Assembly: GCA_051888795.1 (NCBI GenBank)
Contig: JBJFCD010000142.1
Span: forward strand, 1-64,000
Source: MD308 sp051888795
GTDB lineage: Bacteria; Bacillota; Clostridia; Lachnospirales; Lachnospiraceae
Direction of reading: 5' to 3'
Length of the DNA stretch: 64,000 nt
The position numbers and the translations under genes were made by a program. Below, one piece after another: positions 25,788 through 35,112 of the stretch. Under the pieces are notes generated by a model. The model did no database searches. It was not told where the DNA came from and saw nothing but the letters and a program-made list of their open reading frames with translations. The first letter of the stretch is position 1; every line of letters begins with the position of its first letter.

Positions 25788-28700
25788 ATGCGAATGAATG
25801 AGAGAAAGAGGAAAAGTGCAATAATATTGTCGTTCTTGTTGAGCGTTGCACTGGTGTTTCAGATGATCCCGATGGAAGCTTATGCGACATCAGATGAAGA
25901 GAACGAAGAAGATAAAGAAATAGAAGCGCTTGTGTCATACACGGGAAGTGGTGTATGTGGACCAAATCTTACATGGGATCTGAAGGATGATGTTCTTACC
26001 ATTAGCGGAACAGGAGAGATGACTTCAAATCCATGGTGGGCATTGATGGATAATTCAAGTTTTTGCCAGACAAAGGTTGTGATTGAAGAAGGGGTTACAA
26101 GTATTTTGAAAGGGGCTTTTGAAAGCTGTTCTCTTACATCTGTGACTCTTCCGTCAACTTTACAGAAAATCGGAACAAATGCATTTCGCGGAGCAAGACT
26201 TTCGGATATGCAGTCCCTTTATATCCCAAAGTCAGTGACAGAGATTGGGGAGGGGGCATTCGCTTATATATCTGTGAAGGAGGTCACAATTGCCAATGAA
26301 GAGATGACCATTCTTCCTAAAGGGATTTTTGAAAGCTGTTCCAATCTGACAAAGGCAACGATTCCTAAAACAATTGAAAAGATTGATGTGGGTGCATTTC
26401 AGGGAGATGAGAATCTGGTTACGGTAAATTTGACGGATAATGTTTCTGAGATAGAAGAATATGCATTTTCAGAATGTCTGAAACTACAGATTAATGACTG
26501 GCCGGATTCTTTGACGTTTATCGGAAAGATGGCTTTTTATTCCTGTGACGGTCTTGAAAACGTTGTGCTTCCGGATGGACTGAAAGAGATTGGGGGAGGA
26601 GCATTCAGAGGATGTTATGAGTTGGAATATGTGGAGATACCGGATTCTGTTACCGAGGTACATGGAGAGGATGGAAATAGTTGGACTGGGGAAGGCTATG
26701 GTGTTTTTCAGAATTGTCCAAAGCTTCTGACTGCCGGACCTGAAAGTAGTTGTGATATTTATTTCCATTGGACAGATATCCCGTCAAGTGCCTTTGCACA
26801 TTGCAATATGTTAAAGAGTGTAACAATCCCTTCAGGTGCAACAGTTGGTCTGAGTGCTTTTTCGAGCTGTGAATCACTGGAAGAGGTTTATTTTTCATCT
26901 GACGAGGAGATTGTATTAGAGGGAGCTACATTTGCAAACTGCACTGCCCTGAAGACGATTGAGGATTTCCCAGCGATAAAAGCTTTTCCGGAGAGTCTTT
27001 TTAGAGACTGCACCGCCTTGGAAGAAATTGTAATTCCGGAATCTGTAGAGTCTTTAGGCTGGGGAGTTTTTTCGGGATGCACTGCTTTAAAAAAAGTTGT
27101 GATACCCGCATCTGTACAGAAATTTAGTGATGATGTTTTCAAGGACTGCAGTAAGCTTACAACAGCAGGCCCGGATAGCAGCTGCAATATTGAGTATGGC
27201 TGGACAGATGCAATCCCGGATTATGCATTTAGTAACAGCAGAATTGACAGAATCCTGTTTCCGGATACATTAACAACAATCGGAGAAAGAAGTTTTGAGA
27301 AATGTTCCATGCTTAAGACGGTTGTATTGCCAGATTCTCTTAAAGTAATCTCAAGCTTGGCATTTTGGTATTGTGATAAATTAAGCCATATCAGGCTCCC
27401 GGAAGGGTTGAGTGAGGTAAGGTATGGGGTGTTTTCAAATTGTCCGAAATTGAGCCAGATCTTATTTAAGGGGGATTGCCCTCTGGTAGATGAGAATAGG
27501 AATACGATTTGTAATGATGTCTTTTTAAGTGATTCGCTTACTGCATATTATCCGGGAGACAATAAAACATGGCAAAAGAAAAATAGTGCTGGCAAATCAG
27601 TCAGACAATCTTATGGCGGAGAAGTTACATGGAAGCCTATGAGTCCCTCTGAACCGGTAGATCCATCCAAAGAGCGTTCTGCTACGATTAATCATCAAGG
27701 TACGGTATCTGCCAGATTTTATCTGGTGGATGAAGATGGAATGGGAATTCCGGAACAGACCTTTTCTTATGTAATGCATGGAAATGGAAAAGCTTATGAA
27801 TATACCGCTCCGGATATTATGACGGATATTGATGGCGGATATGTATTTACGACGCCGTACTATTCCAATACTTCAGGAAAAGAAGAAAAGGATGAATGTT
27901 ATATAGAGGTTACGTGGACGGATGCAGATGGAAAAGAAAAGAAAGAGACATTTACAATCAATGTTTCCGTTACTCCCCTGACGTATACCGAGAGCTGGAC
28001 TATAGGACTGGGAGCAGATGCTTCTTTTAAAGGGAACAACAAGGAGTCGTTTTCTTTTGGAAGAGGAAATTCTGCAGAAATCAGCCTGGAACATAAGAAA
28101 GATGGAACGGAAGATTTGGAACTTTCTTTGACCATGGATTCGGAAATGACTGCAGAGCTTGCAAAAAAAATTAATATTGCAGAGAACGCCCTGACGTCAG
28201 CAGATATAAAAGTCTCAAAAGGAAAAGGAAAAATCGGATTGCAGAATGTTTATGCAACAACGATTCCGAACTTTGACTCTAACAATGAGAATCATCAGAA
28301 GATGTTGAGCGCTTATCTTGCGCTTGTATTATTACTGTCATCTACAGATGTACTGAATGCAGGAATGCTTAAGGATACCATATACAAAGACGGGTATGAT
28401 GCTTTTGAGATGACAGAACAGTATATCAAGGTCAATTTAAGTGCAGGAGCCGGTATTTCTCTGCAATATACCGGTACTCCACTTGGTGATAAAAATGATG
28501 TTTCTTTTGATTCAACATTACTTAATGTGAAAATTGCTCAGATGAAAGCAAATGGTTCAGTAAGTGCAGGGGTTTCTGTAGATAGTGAAGGAAATAAGAC
28601 ATACAGTTCCGGAATGAAGTCAGAGGAGTCGTTTGCATTTCTTTCCAGTACACTGGCAAATCTGTTGACTGGTTACAGTGGCGTGAGTATACCGATTCCC

Positions 28701-31700
28701 GGATTGGAAGCATGCTATCATAAAATATCTGATGCGTCTGCTTCCGTTACTGAGGAAGGAATCGTATCTGCAAAAGTATGTAATTATGACAGTGGAAGAG
28801 TTGCTGCAATTGGTTATGATGAACTGTTGGTTTCTCACTCGTATGAAGCGGGAGAAAACCTTTCAAAACAGATGCTTGAAAATTATGCAAGGCTGAATCT
28901 GCTTTATAAAGGATCGAATCTTCCTCTGGATCTTGCAACGCTTCAGGGAATTCAGGAGGATATCCTGGAAAGCAAGGAGCTTGTGAAACATAAAGAAGTT
29001 GAGAAGATGACTAATTCCAGAACATGGGATCCTAGTATTGATATTTCTAAAAACGGCAGTATTGGATTCAGCTTTAATGCAGACCACGGCTGGACGGCAG
29101 TAACAACCACAGATACATTTGGCGATGGCGTTACAACATTAAAGGCGGACTCATCGGCCTGTGTGGATGAAGCAAAAAAGGATAAGGATAATGATGGGCT
29201 TGGGACAATTTTCGGAACAGCGCTGAAAGGACTTGGGTCGTCACTTAAAGACGGTGTTTCCTATGTGGTTGAGCGTTTCGGAGACGGAGTGGAGCTTGGA
29301 AAAGCGAGAATAAAAGAGAAGGCAACTCAGATTGAAGGCTGGGTGATTATGATTACAGGAAGAAAACTTACGGATGAGGCAGATCCGTTAGCAGTCACAT
29401 CTATGAGCTATAAGATTGTCACACTGGCGGCTGAAGCAGAGGATGGTACTGAAGTTTTAGAAGAAGGTGAGAAGGCATCTACCGTAGGAGAGGCTTACCT
29501 TGTAGAAACATATGAAGCGTCGGATGAGGATACAGGAGATGAAAACAGTGTCGGAGAAGCGGTGACAGACTGGCAGGAAAATACACTTGATCTTACATTA
29601 TCCTTTACAGAGGAAGACCTTGCAGAAGCAGGCGGCAGTCTTTCTGATGAAGACAAGCTTGCAATGTATCGTTATGATGAAGAAAATGGATGCTATGTTT
29701 ATGTTGGAGGTACGTTAGATCAGGATGCGATGACAGTGACAGCCCAGATTACTCAGCCGGGAGAATATGTACTTGCATTAGATGGCGCAGCGCCTTCTGT
29801 TACAGATATCAGGGTATCGGATACATATGGAAATGAACCAAAAATCGCTGCAACTATCAGTGACTTTAGTGGAATTGAAAGTATTCAGTTAAAGCTGGAT
29901 GGAACGGAAATTTTATCTTCCGAAGAAATTTCTGAGTATTATGATGTACGAACCAGTGAGTTTTCTTATCCGGTGGGAGAAAAGCTGGAGGCAGGAACGC
30001 ATACAGTATCCTTCATAGTGTTTGATAAGAAAGGAGTACAATCAGAAGAAATATCAGAAGAGTTTTACGTAAGCAATGCGCCGGAATTCGAAAGAATTTA
30101 TGTTCAGCCAGACGCAATCAATGGTATGAATGTGCAGATCGAAGCATCGGTTACGTCCGAAGGAGAGGATGCTGCGGATGTAAAAGCAGAGATTACAGGA
30201 CATATGAAAGATGGCTCTGAAACAAATTTTGTGAAAACTCTGAAAAACGATGACGGAACATATACAGGAACTTTCAGGGCAGGATCAGGAGTAATTGATT
30301 ATGGAGTTGTTATTGTAGCAACAGATTCTTATGGTCATGAAACAGAATCGAAAACCTATACATGTACTATGTCAAACAGTGGTCTTGTAGAATACAAGAC
30401 AGGGAATACGACTTATCAGATAGGGCTTCGTGACGGCTGCATATATGGTTGTGAAACAGAAGATACCAGTCTTTTTATCCCGGGAGAAATCTATGGCGTT
30501 GAGATAACTTCTATAGGGGTATATGCTTTCTATCATCTTACCGATTTGTCTGAAATTGTGCTTCCGGACAGTATAAAAGAAATTAATAAAGGTGCATTTG
30601 CAGGATGTGCAAGTCTTTCGAAAGTAACGTTTGGAACAAAAGTAGAAGAGATTGGTTACGAAGCATTTGAAGACTGTGATAATATAAAAGAATTAGTATT
30701 TCCTGAGTCTCTGAAAAACATTGAAGCATATGCGTTTGAATGGTGCAACAGTCTTTCGAAAGTTACGTTTGGCAAGAACATAGAATCTATTGGATTTGAA
30801 GCATTTAATGGATGCAGCAGTGATATGGAGATTTACGGTTATGCGGGAACAGCAGCTGAGCGGTATGCAAGGAGTTGTGACATTACTTTTGTCAGTATAG
30901 GAGCTGTAACTCCGCATGGAAAATGTGGAGAGGATGCCCAATGGATTTTTGAAAATGGTATTCTGACTGTTTCAGGAACAGGTAGTATAGATGAAGAAGG
31001 ACTGAGGAAATTCCCGTGGGAGATTTATACAGATGACATTTATTCTGTTGTGATAGAAGATGGTATCACTGTGATACCTAAATACGCCTTTTACATGTAT
31101 CACTCTGTAACATTTACAATACCAAGAAGTGTGACAGAGATTGGAGATGATGGAATCCGTGCTTATGGTGATAGCACAATTATTTATGGATATCCGGATA
31201 CTGCCGCCAGCGAATATGCAGAAAAAACGGGAATTGCATTTGGTTCTTTGGAGAAGATAGAAGTTAATTTTGGAGAGGATAATGCTCTTATTTATACAGT
31301 AGATGGCGATATCCTTACTATTTCAGGTAGTGGGGAAATTCCGGATTATGTTGCATATGAATGCCCTTGGTATATTTTCAGGAAGCAGATTAAAAATATC
31401 ATTATTATGGATGGCGTGACCGGAATAGGTGATTATGCTTTCTATAACATGGAAAAGGCTTTCAGTATAGTTATCCCGGATAGTGTAACAGAGATTGGAG
31501 CGTATGCGGTAGGATATAAAGACGGTTACAGATACGAAAATGGGACTTGGATAAATGGACCGGAACTGATGAGAGGATTTATCGCTGAAGGAAGCAGTGA
31601 GGTCTTGAAAGCTTATGGTGAGAGTAATCAAATTGCTGTCATTGGAGCTGATGAAAAAATTTCGTTGGATGATTGTGAGATTTACGTGGATGATGTGATA

Positions 31701-32963
31701 TATAGCGGCGGTGAATCACCTGCTTATGTGATGATTTTATATAGAAATTTATATCTTGAAGAAGGAACAGATTATACAGTTTCCTTTACAAATCATGATA
31801 AAGTGGGAACAGCAAATGCCATAATTTCCGGTCTTGGAAAATTCGAAGGAACGGTAGAGCGAACTTATGAAATAACAAAACAGGAGCAGGTGCTTAATGC
31901 ATGGAATGTAGATTTTGTAAAAAGTACTTCTGTACAGACCGGATTAGTTGATTTATATCATTATGGAGATGGGAAGATTTCTTATCAGTCAGATACAGAT
32001 TCTGTATCGATTGATGAGGATGGTAAGATCACAGTTGCGGCAAACTATGTGGGAACTGCGCATATTATTGTGACAGCTGCGGAGACAACTCAGTATCAGG
32101 AGGCAACGGATTGGTTTACTGTAGAGGTCAAACCACAGGCTCCTGCAAATTTGAGCCTGTCAAATACTTCAGCGGGTGTTTCTTTAAAATGGAGTGCTGT
32201 AAGTGGTGTGAACGGATATGAGGTTTATCGAAAATCAGACGGTACAGGCTATCGTAAGATTGCAGATATCAGCGGTGCGGCTTCCACAAGTTATATTGAT
32301 ACGTCAGCAAAAGCGAATGGAGAAAAATATGAATATCTGGTTTACGCATATGAGAATGAAACGTGGAGCTATGATAAAGAAGGTGTGATATATTATGTGT
32401 CTCCTGTAAGTGTATCTTCGGTTTCAAATGCTGCAAAAGGTGTGAGTGTTAATTGGAGCAGAAATTCACTGGCAAGCGGATATCGGATTTATCGCAGCAA
32501 GAATGGAGGAAGCTATAGCCTGATAAAAACGATTGTCGGAAATAGTATCTTAACCTTTAATGATACAGCTTGTGCCAATGGAGGCAGATATGACTATAAG
32601 GTAATGGCATATAAAACATCAGAAGGTATTACCGGAAACAGTGTACTGTCATCTGCGAAGATGACATTCTGTGTCATTCGCCCATCTATAAAATCTGCAA
32701 AGAACTCTTCTTCCAAAAAGATAAATCTGACATGGAATAAAAATACGAAAGCAAACGGATATGAGATACAGTATTCAACTTCTAAGACCTTTAAAGGGGC
32801 AAAGAAAGTAAAAATCACGAAAGCGTCGACAACTAAAAAGACACTTTCAAAACTGAAGAAGAAAAAGACTTATTATATCCGGATGCGGACTTATAGAAAG
32901 GTGTCGGGAGTTACTTATTACAGTACCTGGAGTGCAGTAAAGAGTGTGAAAGTAAAAAAATAA
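25788..32963 (+). CDS. Giant secreted BspA-type LRR and fibronectin-III repeat surface protein
   Basis: A 2391-residue exported protein with a signal peptide cleaved near residue 34 (AYATSDE). Residues ~45-600 are BspA/LRR_5 leucine-rich repeats (units like IPDSVTEIGxxAFxxC). Residues ~640-1000 hold Ig/beta-rich and helical segments, followed by bacterial Ig-like domains to about 1530. A second LRR_5 block covers ~1560-1990. Two or three fibronectin-III domains end in a lysine-rich tail. There is no LPXTG motif or transmembrane anchor, so retention would be by non-covalent wall binding. Such proteins bind host matrix, mucin or other bacteria. It follows the Agr-like genes, which may control it. 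GC and codon use look like the neighbours. Confidence 0.85.
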   Translation: MRMNERKRKSAIILSFLLSVALVFQMIPMEAYATSDEENEEDKEIEALVSYTGSGVCGPNLTWDLKDDVLTISGTGEMTSNPWWALMDNSSFCQTKVVIEEGVTSILKGAFESCSLTSVTLPSTLQKIGTNAFRGARLSDMQSLYIPKSVTEIGEGAFAYISVKEVTIANEEMTILPKGIFESCSNLTKATIPKTIEKIDVGAFQGDENLVTVNLTDNVSEIEEYAFSECLKLQINDWPDSLTFIGKMAFYSCDGLENVVLPDGLKEIGGGAFRGCYELEYVEIPDSVTEVHGEDGNSWTGEGYGVFQNCPKLLTAGPESSCDIYFHWTDIPSSAFAHCNMLKSVTIPSGATVGLSAFSSCESLEEVYFSSDEEIVLEGATFANCTALKTIEDFPAIKAFPESLFRDCTALEEIVIPESVESLGWGVFSGCTALKKVVIPASVQKFSDDVFKDCSKLTTAGPDSSCNIEYGWTDAIPDYAFSNSRIDRILFPDTLTTIGERSFEKCSMLKTVVLPDSLKVISSLAFWYCDKLSHIRLPEGLSEVRYGVFSNCPKLSQILFKGDCPLVDENRNTICNDVFLSDSLTAYYPGDNKTWQKKNSAGKSVRQSYGGEVTWKPMSPSEPVDPSKERSATINHQGTVSARFYLVDEDGMGIPEQTFSYVMHGNGKAYEYTAPDIMTDIDGGYVFTTPYYSNTSGKEEKDECYIEVTWTDADGKEKKETFTINVSVTPLTYTESWTIGLGADASFKGNNKESFSFGRGNSAEISLEHKKDGTEDLELSLTMDSEMTAELAKKINIAENALTSADIKVSKGKGKIGLQNVYATTIPNFDSNNENHQKMLSAYLALVLLLSSTDVLNAGMLKDTIYKDGYDAFEMTEQYIKVNLSAGAGISLQYTGTPLGDKNDVSFDSTLLNVKIAQMKANGSVSAGVSVDSEGNKTYSSGMKSEESFAFLSSTLANLLTGYSGVSIPIPGLEACYHKISDASASVTEEGIVSAKVCNYDSGRVAAIGYDELLVSHSYEAGENLSKQMLENYARLNLLYKGSNLPLDLATLQGIQEDILESKELVKHKEVEKMTNSRTWDPSIDISKNGSIGFSFNADHGWTAVTTTDTFGDGVTTLKADSSACVDEAKKDKDNDGLGTIFGTALKGLGSSLKDGVSYVVERFGDGVELGKARIKEKATQIEGWVIMITGRKLTDEADPLAVTSMSYKIVTLAAEAEDGTEVLEEGEKASTVGEAYLVETYEASDEDTGDENSVGEAVTDWQENTLDLTLSFTEEDLAEAGGSLSDEDKLAMYRYDEENGCYVYVGGTLDQDAMTVTAQITQPGEYVLALDGAAPSVTDIRVSDTYGNEPKIAATISDFSGIESIQLKLDGTEILSSEEISEYYDVRTSEFSYPVGEKLEAGTHTVSFIVFDKKGVQSEEISEEFYVSNAPEFERIYVQPDAINGMNVQIEASVTSEGEDAADVKAEITGHMKDGSETNFVKTLKNDDGTYTGTFRAGSGVIDYGVVIVATDSYGHETESKTYTCTMSNSGLVEYKTGNTTYQIGLRDGCIYGCETEDTSLFIPGEIYGVEITSIGVYAFYHLTDLSEIVLPDSIKEINKGAFAGCASLSKVTFGTKVEEIGYEAFEDCDNIKELVFPESLKNIEAYAFEWCNSLSKVTFGKNIESIGFEAFNGCSSDMEIYGYAGTAAERYARSCDITFVSIGAVTPHGKCGEDAQWIFENGILTVSGTGSIDEEGLRKFPWEIYTDDIYSVVIEDGITVIPKYAFYMYHSVTFTIPRSVTEIGDDGIRAYGDSTIIYGYPDTAASEYAEKTGIAFGSLEKIEVNFGEDNALIYTVDGDILTISGSGEIPDYVAYECPWYIFRKQIKNIIIMDGVTGIGDYAFYNMEKAFSIVIPDSVTEIGAYAVGYKDGYRYENGTWINGPELMRGFIAEGSSEVLKAYGESNQIAVIGADEKISLDDCEIYVDDVIYSGGESPAYVMILYRNLYLEEGTDYTVSFTNHDKVGTANAIISGLGKFEGTVERTYEITKQEQVLNAWNVDFVKSTSVQTGLVDLYHYGDGKISYQSDTDSVSIDEDGKITVAANYVGTAHIIVTAAETTQYQEATDWFTVEVKPQAPANLSLSNTSAGVSLKWSAVSGVNGYEVYRKSDGTGYRKIADISGAASTSYIDTSAKANGEKYEYLVYAYENETWSYDKEGVIYYVSPVSVSSVSNAAKGVSVNWSRNSLASGYRIYRSKNGGSYSLIKTIVGNSILTFNDTACANGGRYDYKVMAYKTSEGITGNSVLSSAKMTFCVIRPSIKSAKNSSSKKINLTWNKNTKANGYEIQYSTSKTFKGAKKVKITKASTTKKTLSKLKKKKTYYIRMRTYRKVSGVTYYSTWSAVKSVKVKK

Positions 32964-33034
32964 TATGAGTAAAAAATGTAGGTGATAAAAGGGATTTTTC
33001 ATATCAAGATTAAATGATTTAAGGAGGAAATGGA

Positions 33035-34954
33035 ATGAGATATTTAAAAAAATTATTCTTGAGTCTCTCAATGGCTCTTTTGCTCACTGTTTCATTAAAT
33101 ATGTTCCAACCGCTAAATGTTCATGCAACAACAAACGGAAAAACTCAAAGTGATGCGGTGAACTGGGTTTGTGCGAGAGGAGATGAGGCGTGGTGTGTAG
33201 ACGTAGATGGTGTGTATGGATGCCAGTGTGTGGATCTGATCATGGCCTATTATGATTACCTGTTGGGATATCATGTGTCAGGGAATGCAATCGATTACAG
33301 CTCCAATACTCTTCCGTCTGGGTGGACACGGGTATACAGTAATCCGCAGCCGGGCGATGTGGTTGTGTGGAAGAAAGGGGCAGCGCTTGGATGGTATCCA
33401 CTTAATACAGAATATGCAAATTCTACGTATGGACACATTGGAATCGTATGGAGAGTAAATGACAGTGGGACAATTTCTACGATAGAAACAAACACCCTGT
33501 CTGGCCAGGCTGCTGCGTATAAAGAACGATATACCGATAATATTGCATGCTATATCCGTCCTGATTTTGCAAGCGGGGTTCGAACGGATTACATGAATCT
33601 TGGGGATTCCTTTGATGCATTGATTATTAGAGCTGATATCTGGAAACCAATTCGGGTAGATTCTTATAATAATGTAGTACTGGGTACAGAAGCGGGAAGA
33701 GCTTATTTTCATTGGCATTTTGAGCGACAGTCAAACGGTGCCTATGTGATTACTTCTATGTATAATGGAAAAGTACTGGATGTAGCAGATGCGGGTACGA
33801 CAAATGGAACTAATGTACAGGTATATAATCGTTGGGGTGGAGCTGATAATAAGGCACAGCAATGGTATATTTATGGAAATGCAGTAGCCTTTGAACTGGC
33901 ACCGGCCAATGCTATGAATCTCCGACTGGACGTTTATAATGCCGAGACGGCAGATAATACTAATGTAATCCTGTGGCAGGCAAATGGAGGAGCAAATCAG
34001 ATTTTCTCAATTTATAAGTTTGATAAAAAAGTTCCAACTGAAATGGAAATTACAGGAAGTTCCAGCGTGGAAGTGGGAAAGAAAATTAAATTAGGTCTGG
34101 ATTTTAAAGGTGCGACAGACTACACGACAGCTACATGGAGTTCAGCAGACAGTAAGATTGCCAAAGTTGACAGTTCCGGTAATGTGACGGGAGTTAGTAA
34201 GGGTGGGGTTCTGATTTCTGCAACATCTGTTTATAACGACCGTATTGTGGCATCAAAACTTGTCACAGTAACAGAACCGCAGTCTACGGCTCATACACAT
34301 CAGTATACCCATACTGTGACAAAGCAGCCAACTTGCTCTGAAAAAGGAATACGGACATATGTATGTGTCTGCGGACACAGCTACACGGAAGAGATTGCTA
34401 TGACTGCGCATGGCAGTGCAGTTATTAAGAACAAGAAAGCGGCCACTGAAAAAGCGGCAGGTTATACAGGTGATTCCTGCTGTAGTATCTGCGGAAAAGT
34501 GCTGAAGGCTGGTACCACTACTGAGAAGGCAGGAACTGTGCTTAGGGTTGCTTCAGAAAAATATGTGGTAGCTCCCGGAGAAGCGTGCATAGAATATCGC
34601 GCGTGCATAAAAGGTGCATCTACAGTAAATATTCCGGCTACTGTTAAAGTTGGCGGAGTAACCTATAAAGTGACAGGGATAGCAAAGAATGCATTTAAGA
34701 AGAATAAATCGCTCAAAATAATTACAATCGGTGTAAATGTAAAGAAGATTGGTGCTTACGCATTTTATGGTTGTAAAAATTTGAAAACAATCGTTGTCAA
34801 GACGGGATATTTGGAAAAAGGTTCTATCGGGAAAAAGGCCTTTTCCGGAATTAATGCGAAAGCAACGATCAAAGTACCAAAGAGTAAGTACACATATTAT
34901 AAACGGACAGTGTTTAAAGGGAAAATAGGAAAGAAAGTGAAGATTAAGAAATAA
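33035..34954 (+). CDS. Secreted CHAP-RICIN-Ig-LRR multidomain wall enzyme
   Basis: A 639-residue exported protein: signal peptide to about residue 31 (NVHATTN), then a CHAP amidase/peptidase domain with catalytic Cys65 (GCQCVDL) and His134 (GHIGIV). A ricin-type beta-trefoil carbohydrate-binding domain (~190-325) and a BIG_2-like Ig domain (~335-415) follow. A two-unit Cys-rich segment of the type CSEKGIRTYVCVCGHSY and a short LRR_5 block precede a basic tail KIGKKVKIKK. CHAP domains cut peptidoglycan cross-bridges or stems, and the added lectin and LRR parts suggest targeting to a surface. It lies 71 bp after the giant LRR gene and is likely in the same unit. Confidence 0.87.
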   Translation: MRYLKKLFLSLSMALLLTVSLNMFQPLNVHATTNGKTQSDAVNWVCARGDEAWCVDVDGVYGCQCVDLIMAYYDYLLGYHVSGNAIDYSSNTLPSGWTRVYSNPQPGDVVVWKKGAALGWYPLNTEYANSTYGHIGIVWRVNDSGTISTIETNTLSGQAAAYKERYTDNIACYIRPDFASGVRTDYMNLGDSFDALIIRADIWKPIRVDSYNNVVLGTEAGRAYFHWHFERQSNGAYVITSMYNGKVLDVADAGTTNGTNVQVYNRWGGADNKAQQWYIYGNAVAFELAPANAMNLRLDVYNAETADNTNVILWQANGGANQIFSIYKFDKKVPTEMEITGSSSVEVGKKIKLGLDFKGATDYTTATWSSADSKIAKVDSSGNVTGVSKGGVLISATSVYNDRIVASKLVTVTEPQSTAHTHQYTHTVTKQPTCSEKGIRTYVCVCGHSYTEEIAMTAHGSAVIKNKKAATEKAAGYTGDSCCSICGKVLKAGTTTEKAGTVLRVASEKYVVAPGEACIEYRACIKGASTVNIPATVKVGGVTYKVTGIAKNAFKKNKSLKIITIGVNVKKIGAYAFYGCKNLKTIVVKTGYLEKGSIGKKAFSGINAKATIKVPKSKYTYYKRTVFKGKIGKKVKIKK

Positions 34955-34993
34955 AAAGATGAAAAGGGGCTGTCGGTTAATGACAGTTCTAAA

Positions 34994-35038
34994 TAGGGGG
35001 AGGCAGATGACTCATTTCGAGTCATCTGCCTCCCCCTA
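34994..35038. repeat. Long perfect hairpin next to the transposase gene
   Basis: Arms 34994-35013 and 35019-35038 (20 nt each, TAGGGGGAGGCAGATGACTC and its complement) are perfect, with loop ATTTC. No T tract follows on either strand, so it is not a standard terminator. It lies between the CHAP gene and the transposase gene and could be an insertion target or element end. Confidence 0.7.
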
Positions 35039-35062
35039 AAATTTTACCTATAAAAAGAGAAA

Positions 35063-35112
35063 AAGGTGGCTAACGACAACCACCTTCGCTCCGTTACATT
35101 GTATAATGTAAC
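35063..35112 (+). promoter_or_regulatory. Two hairpins over the transposase start region
   Basis: AAGGTGG/CCACCTT (35063-35069 with 35080-35086) encloses the GTG start codon. The palindrome GTTACATT-GTAT-AATGTAAC (35093-35112) ends just before the internal ATG at 35114. Hairpins that hide initiation signals are common in insertion sequences and prevent expression from read-through transcripts. Confidence 0.5.
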
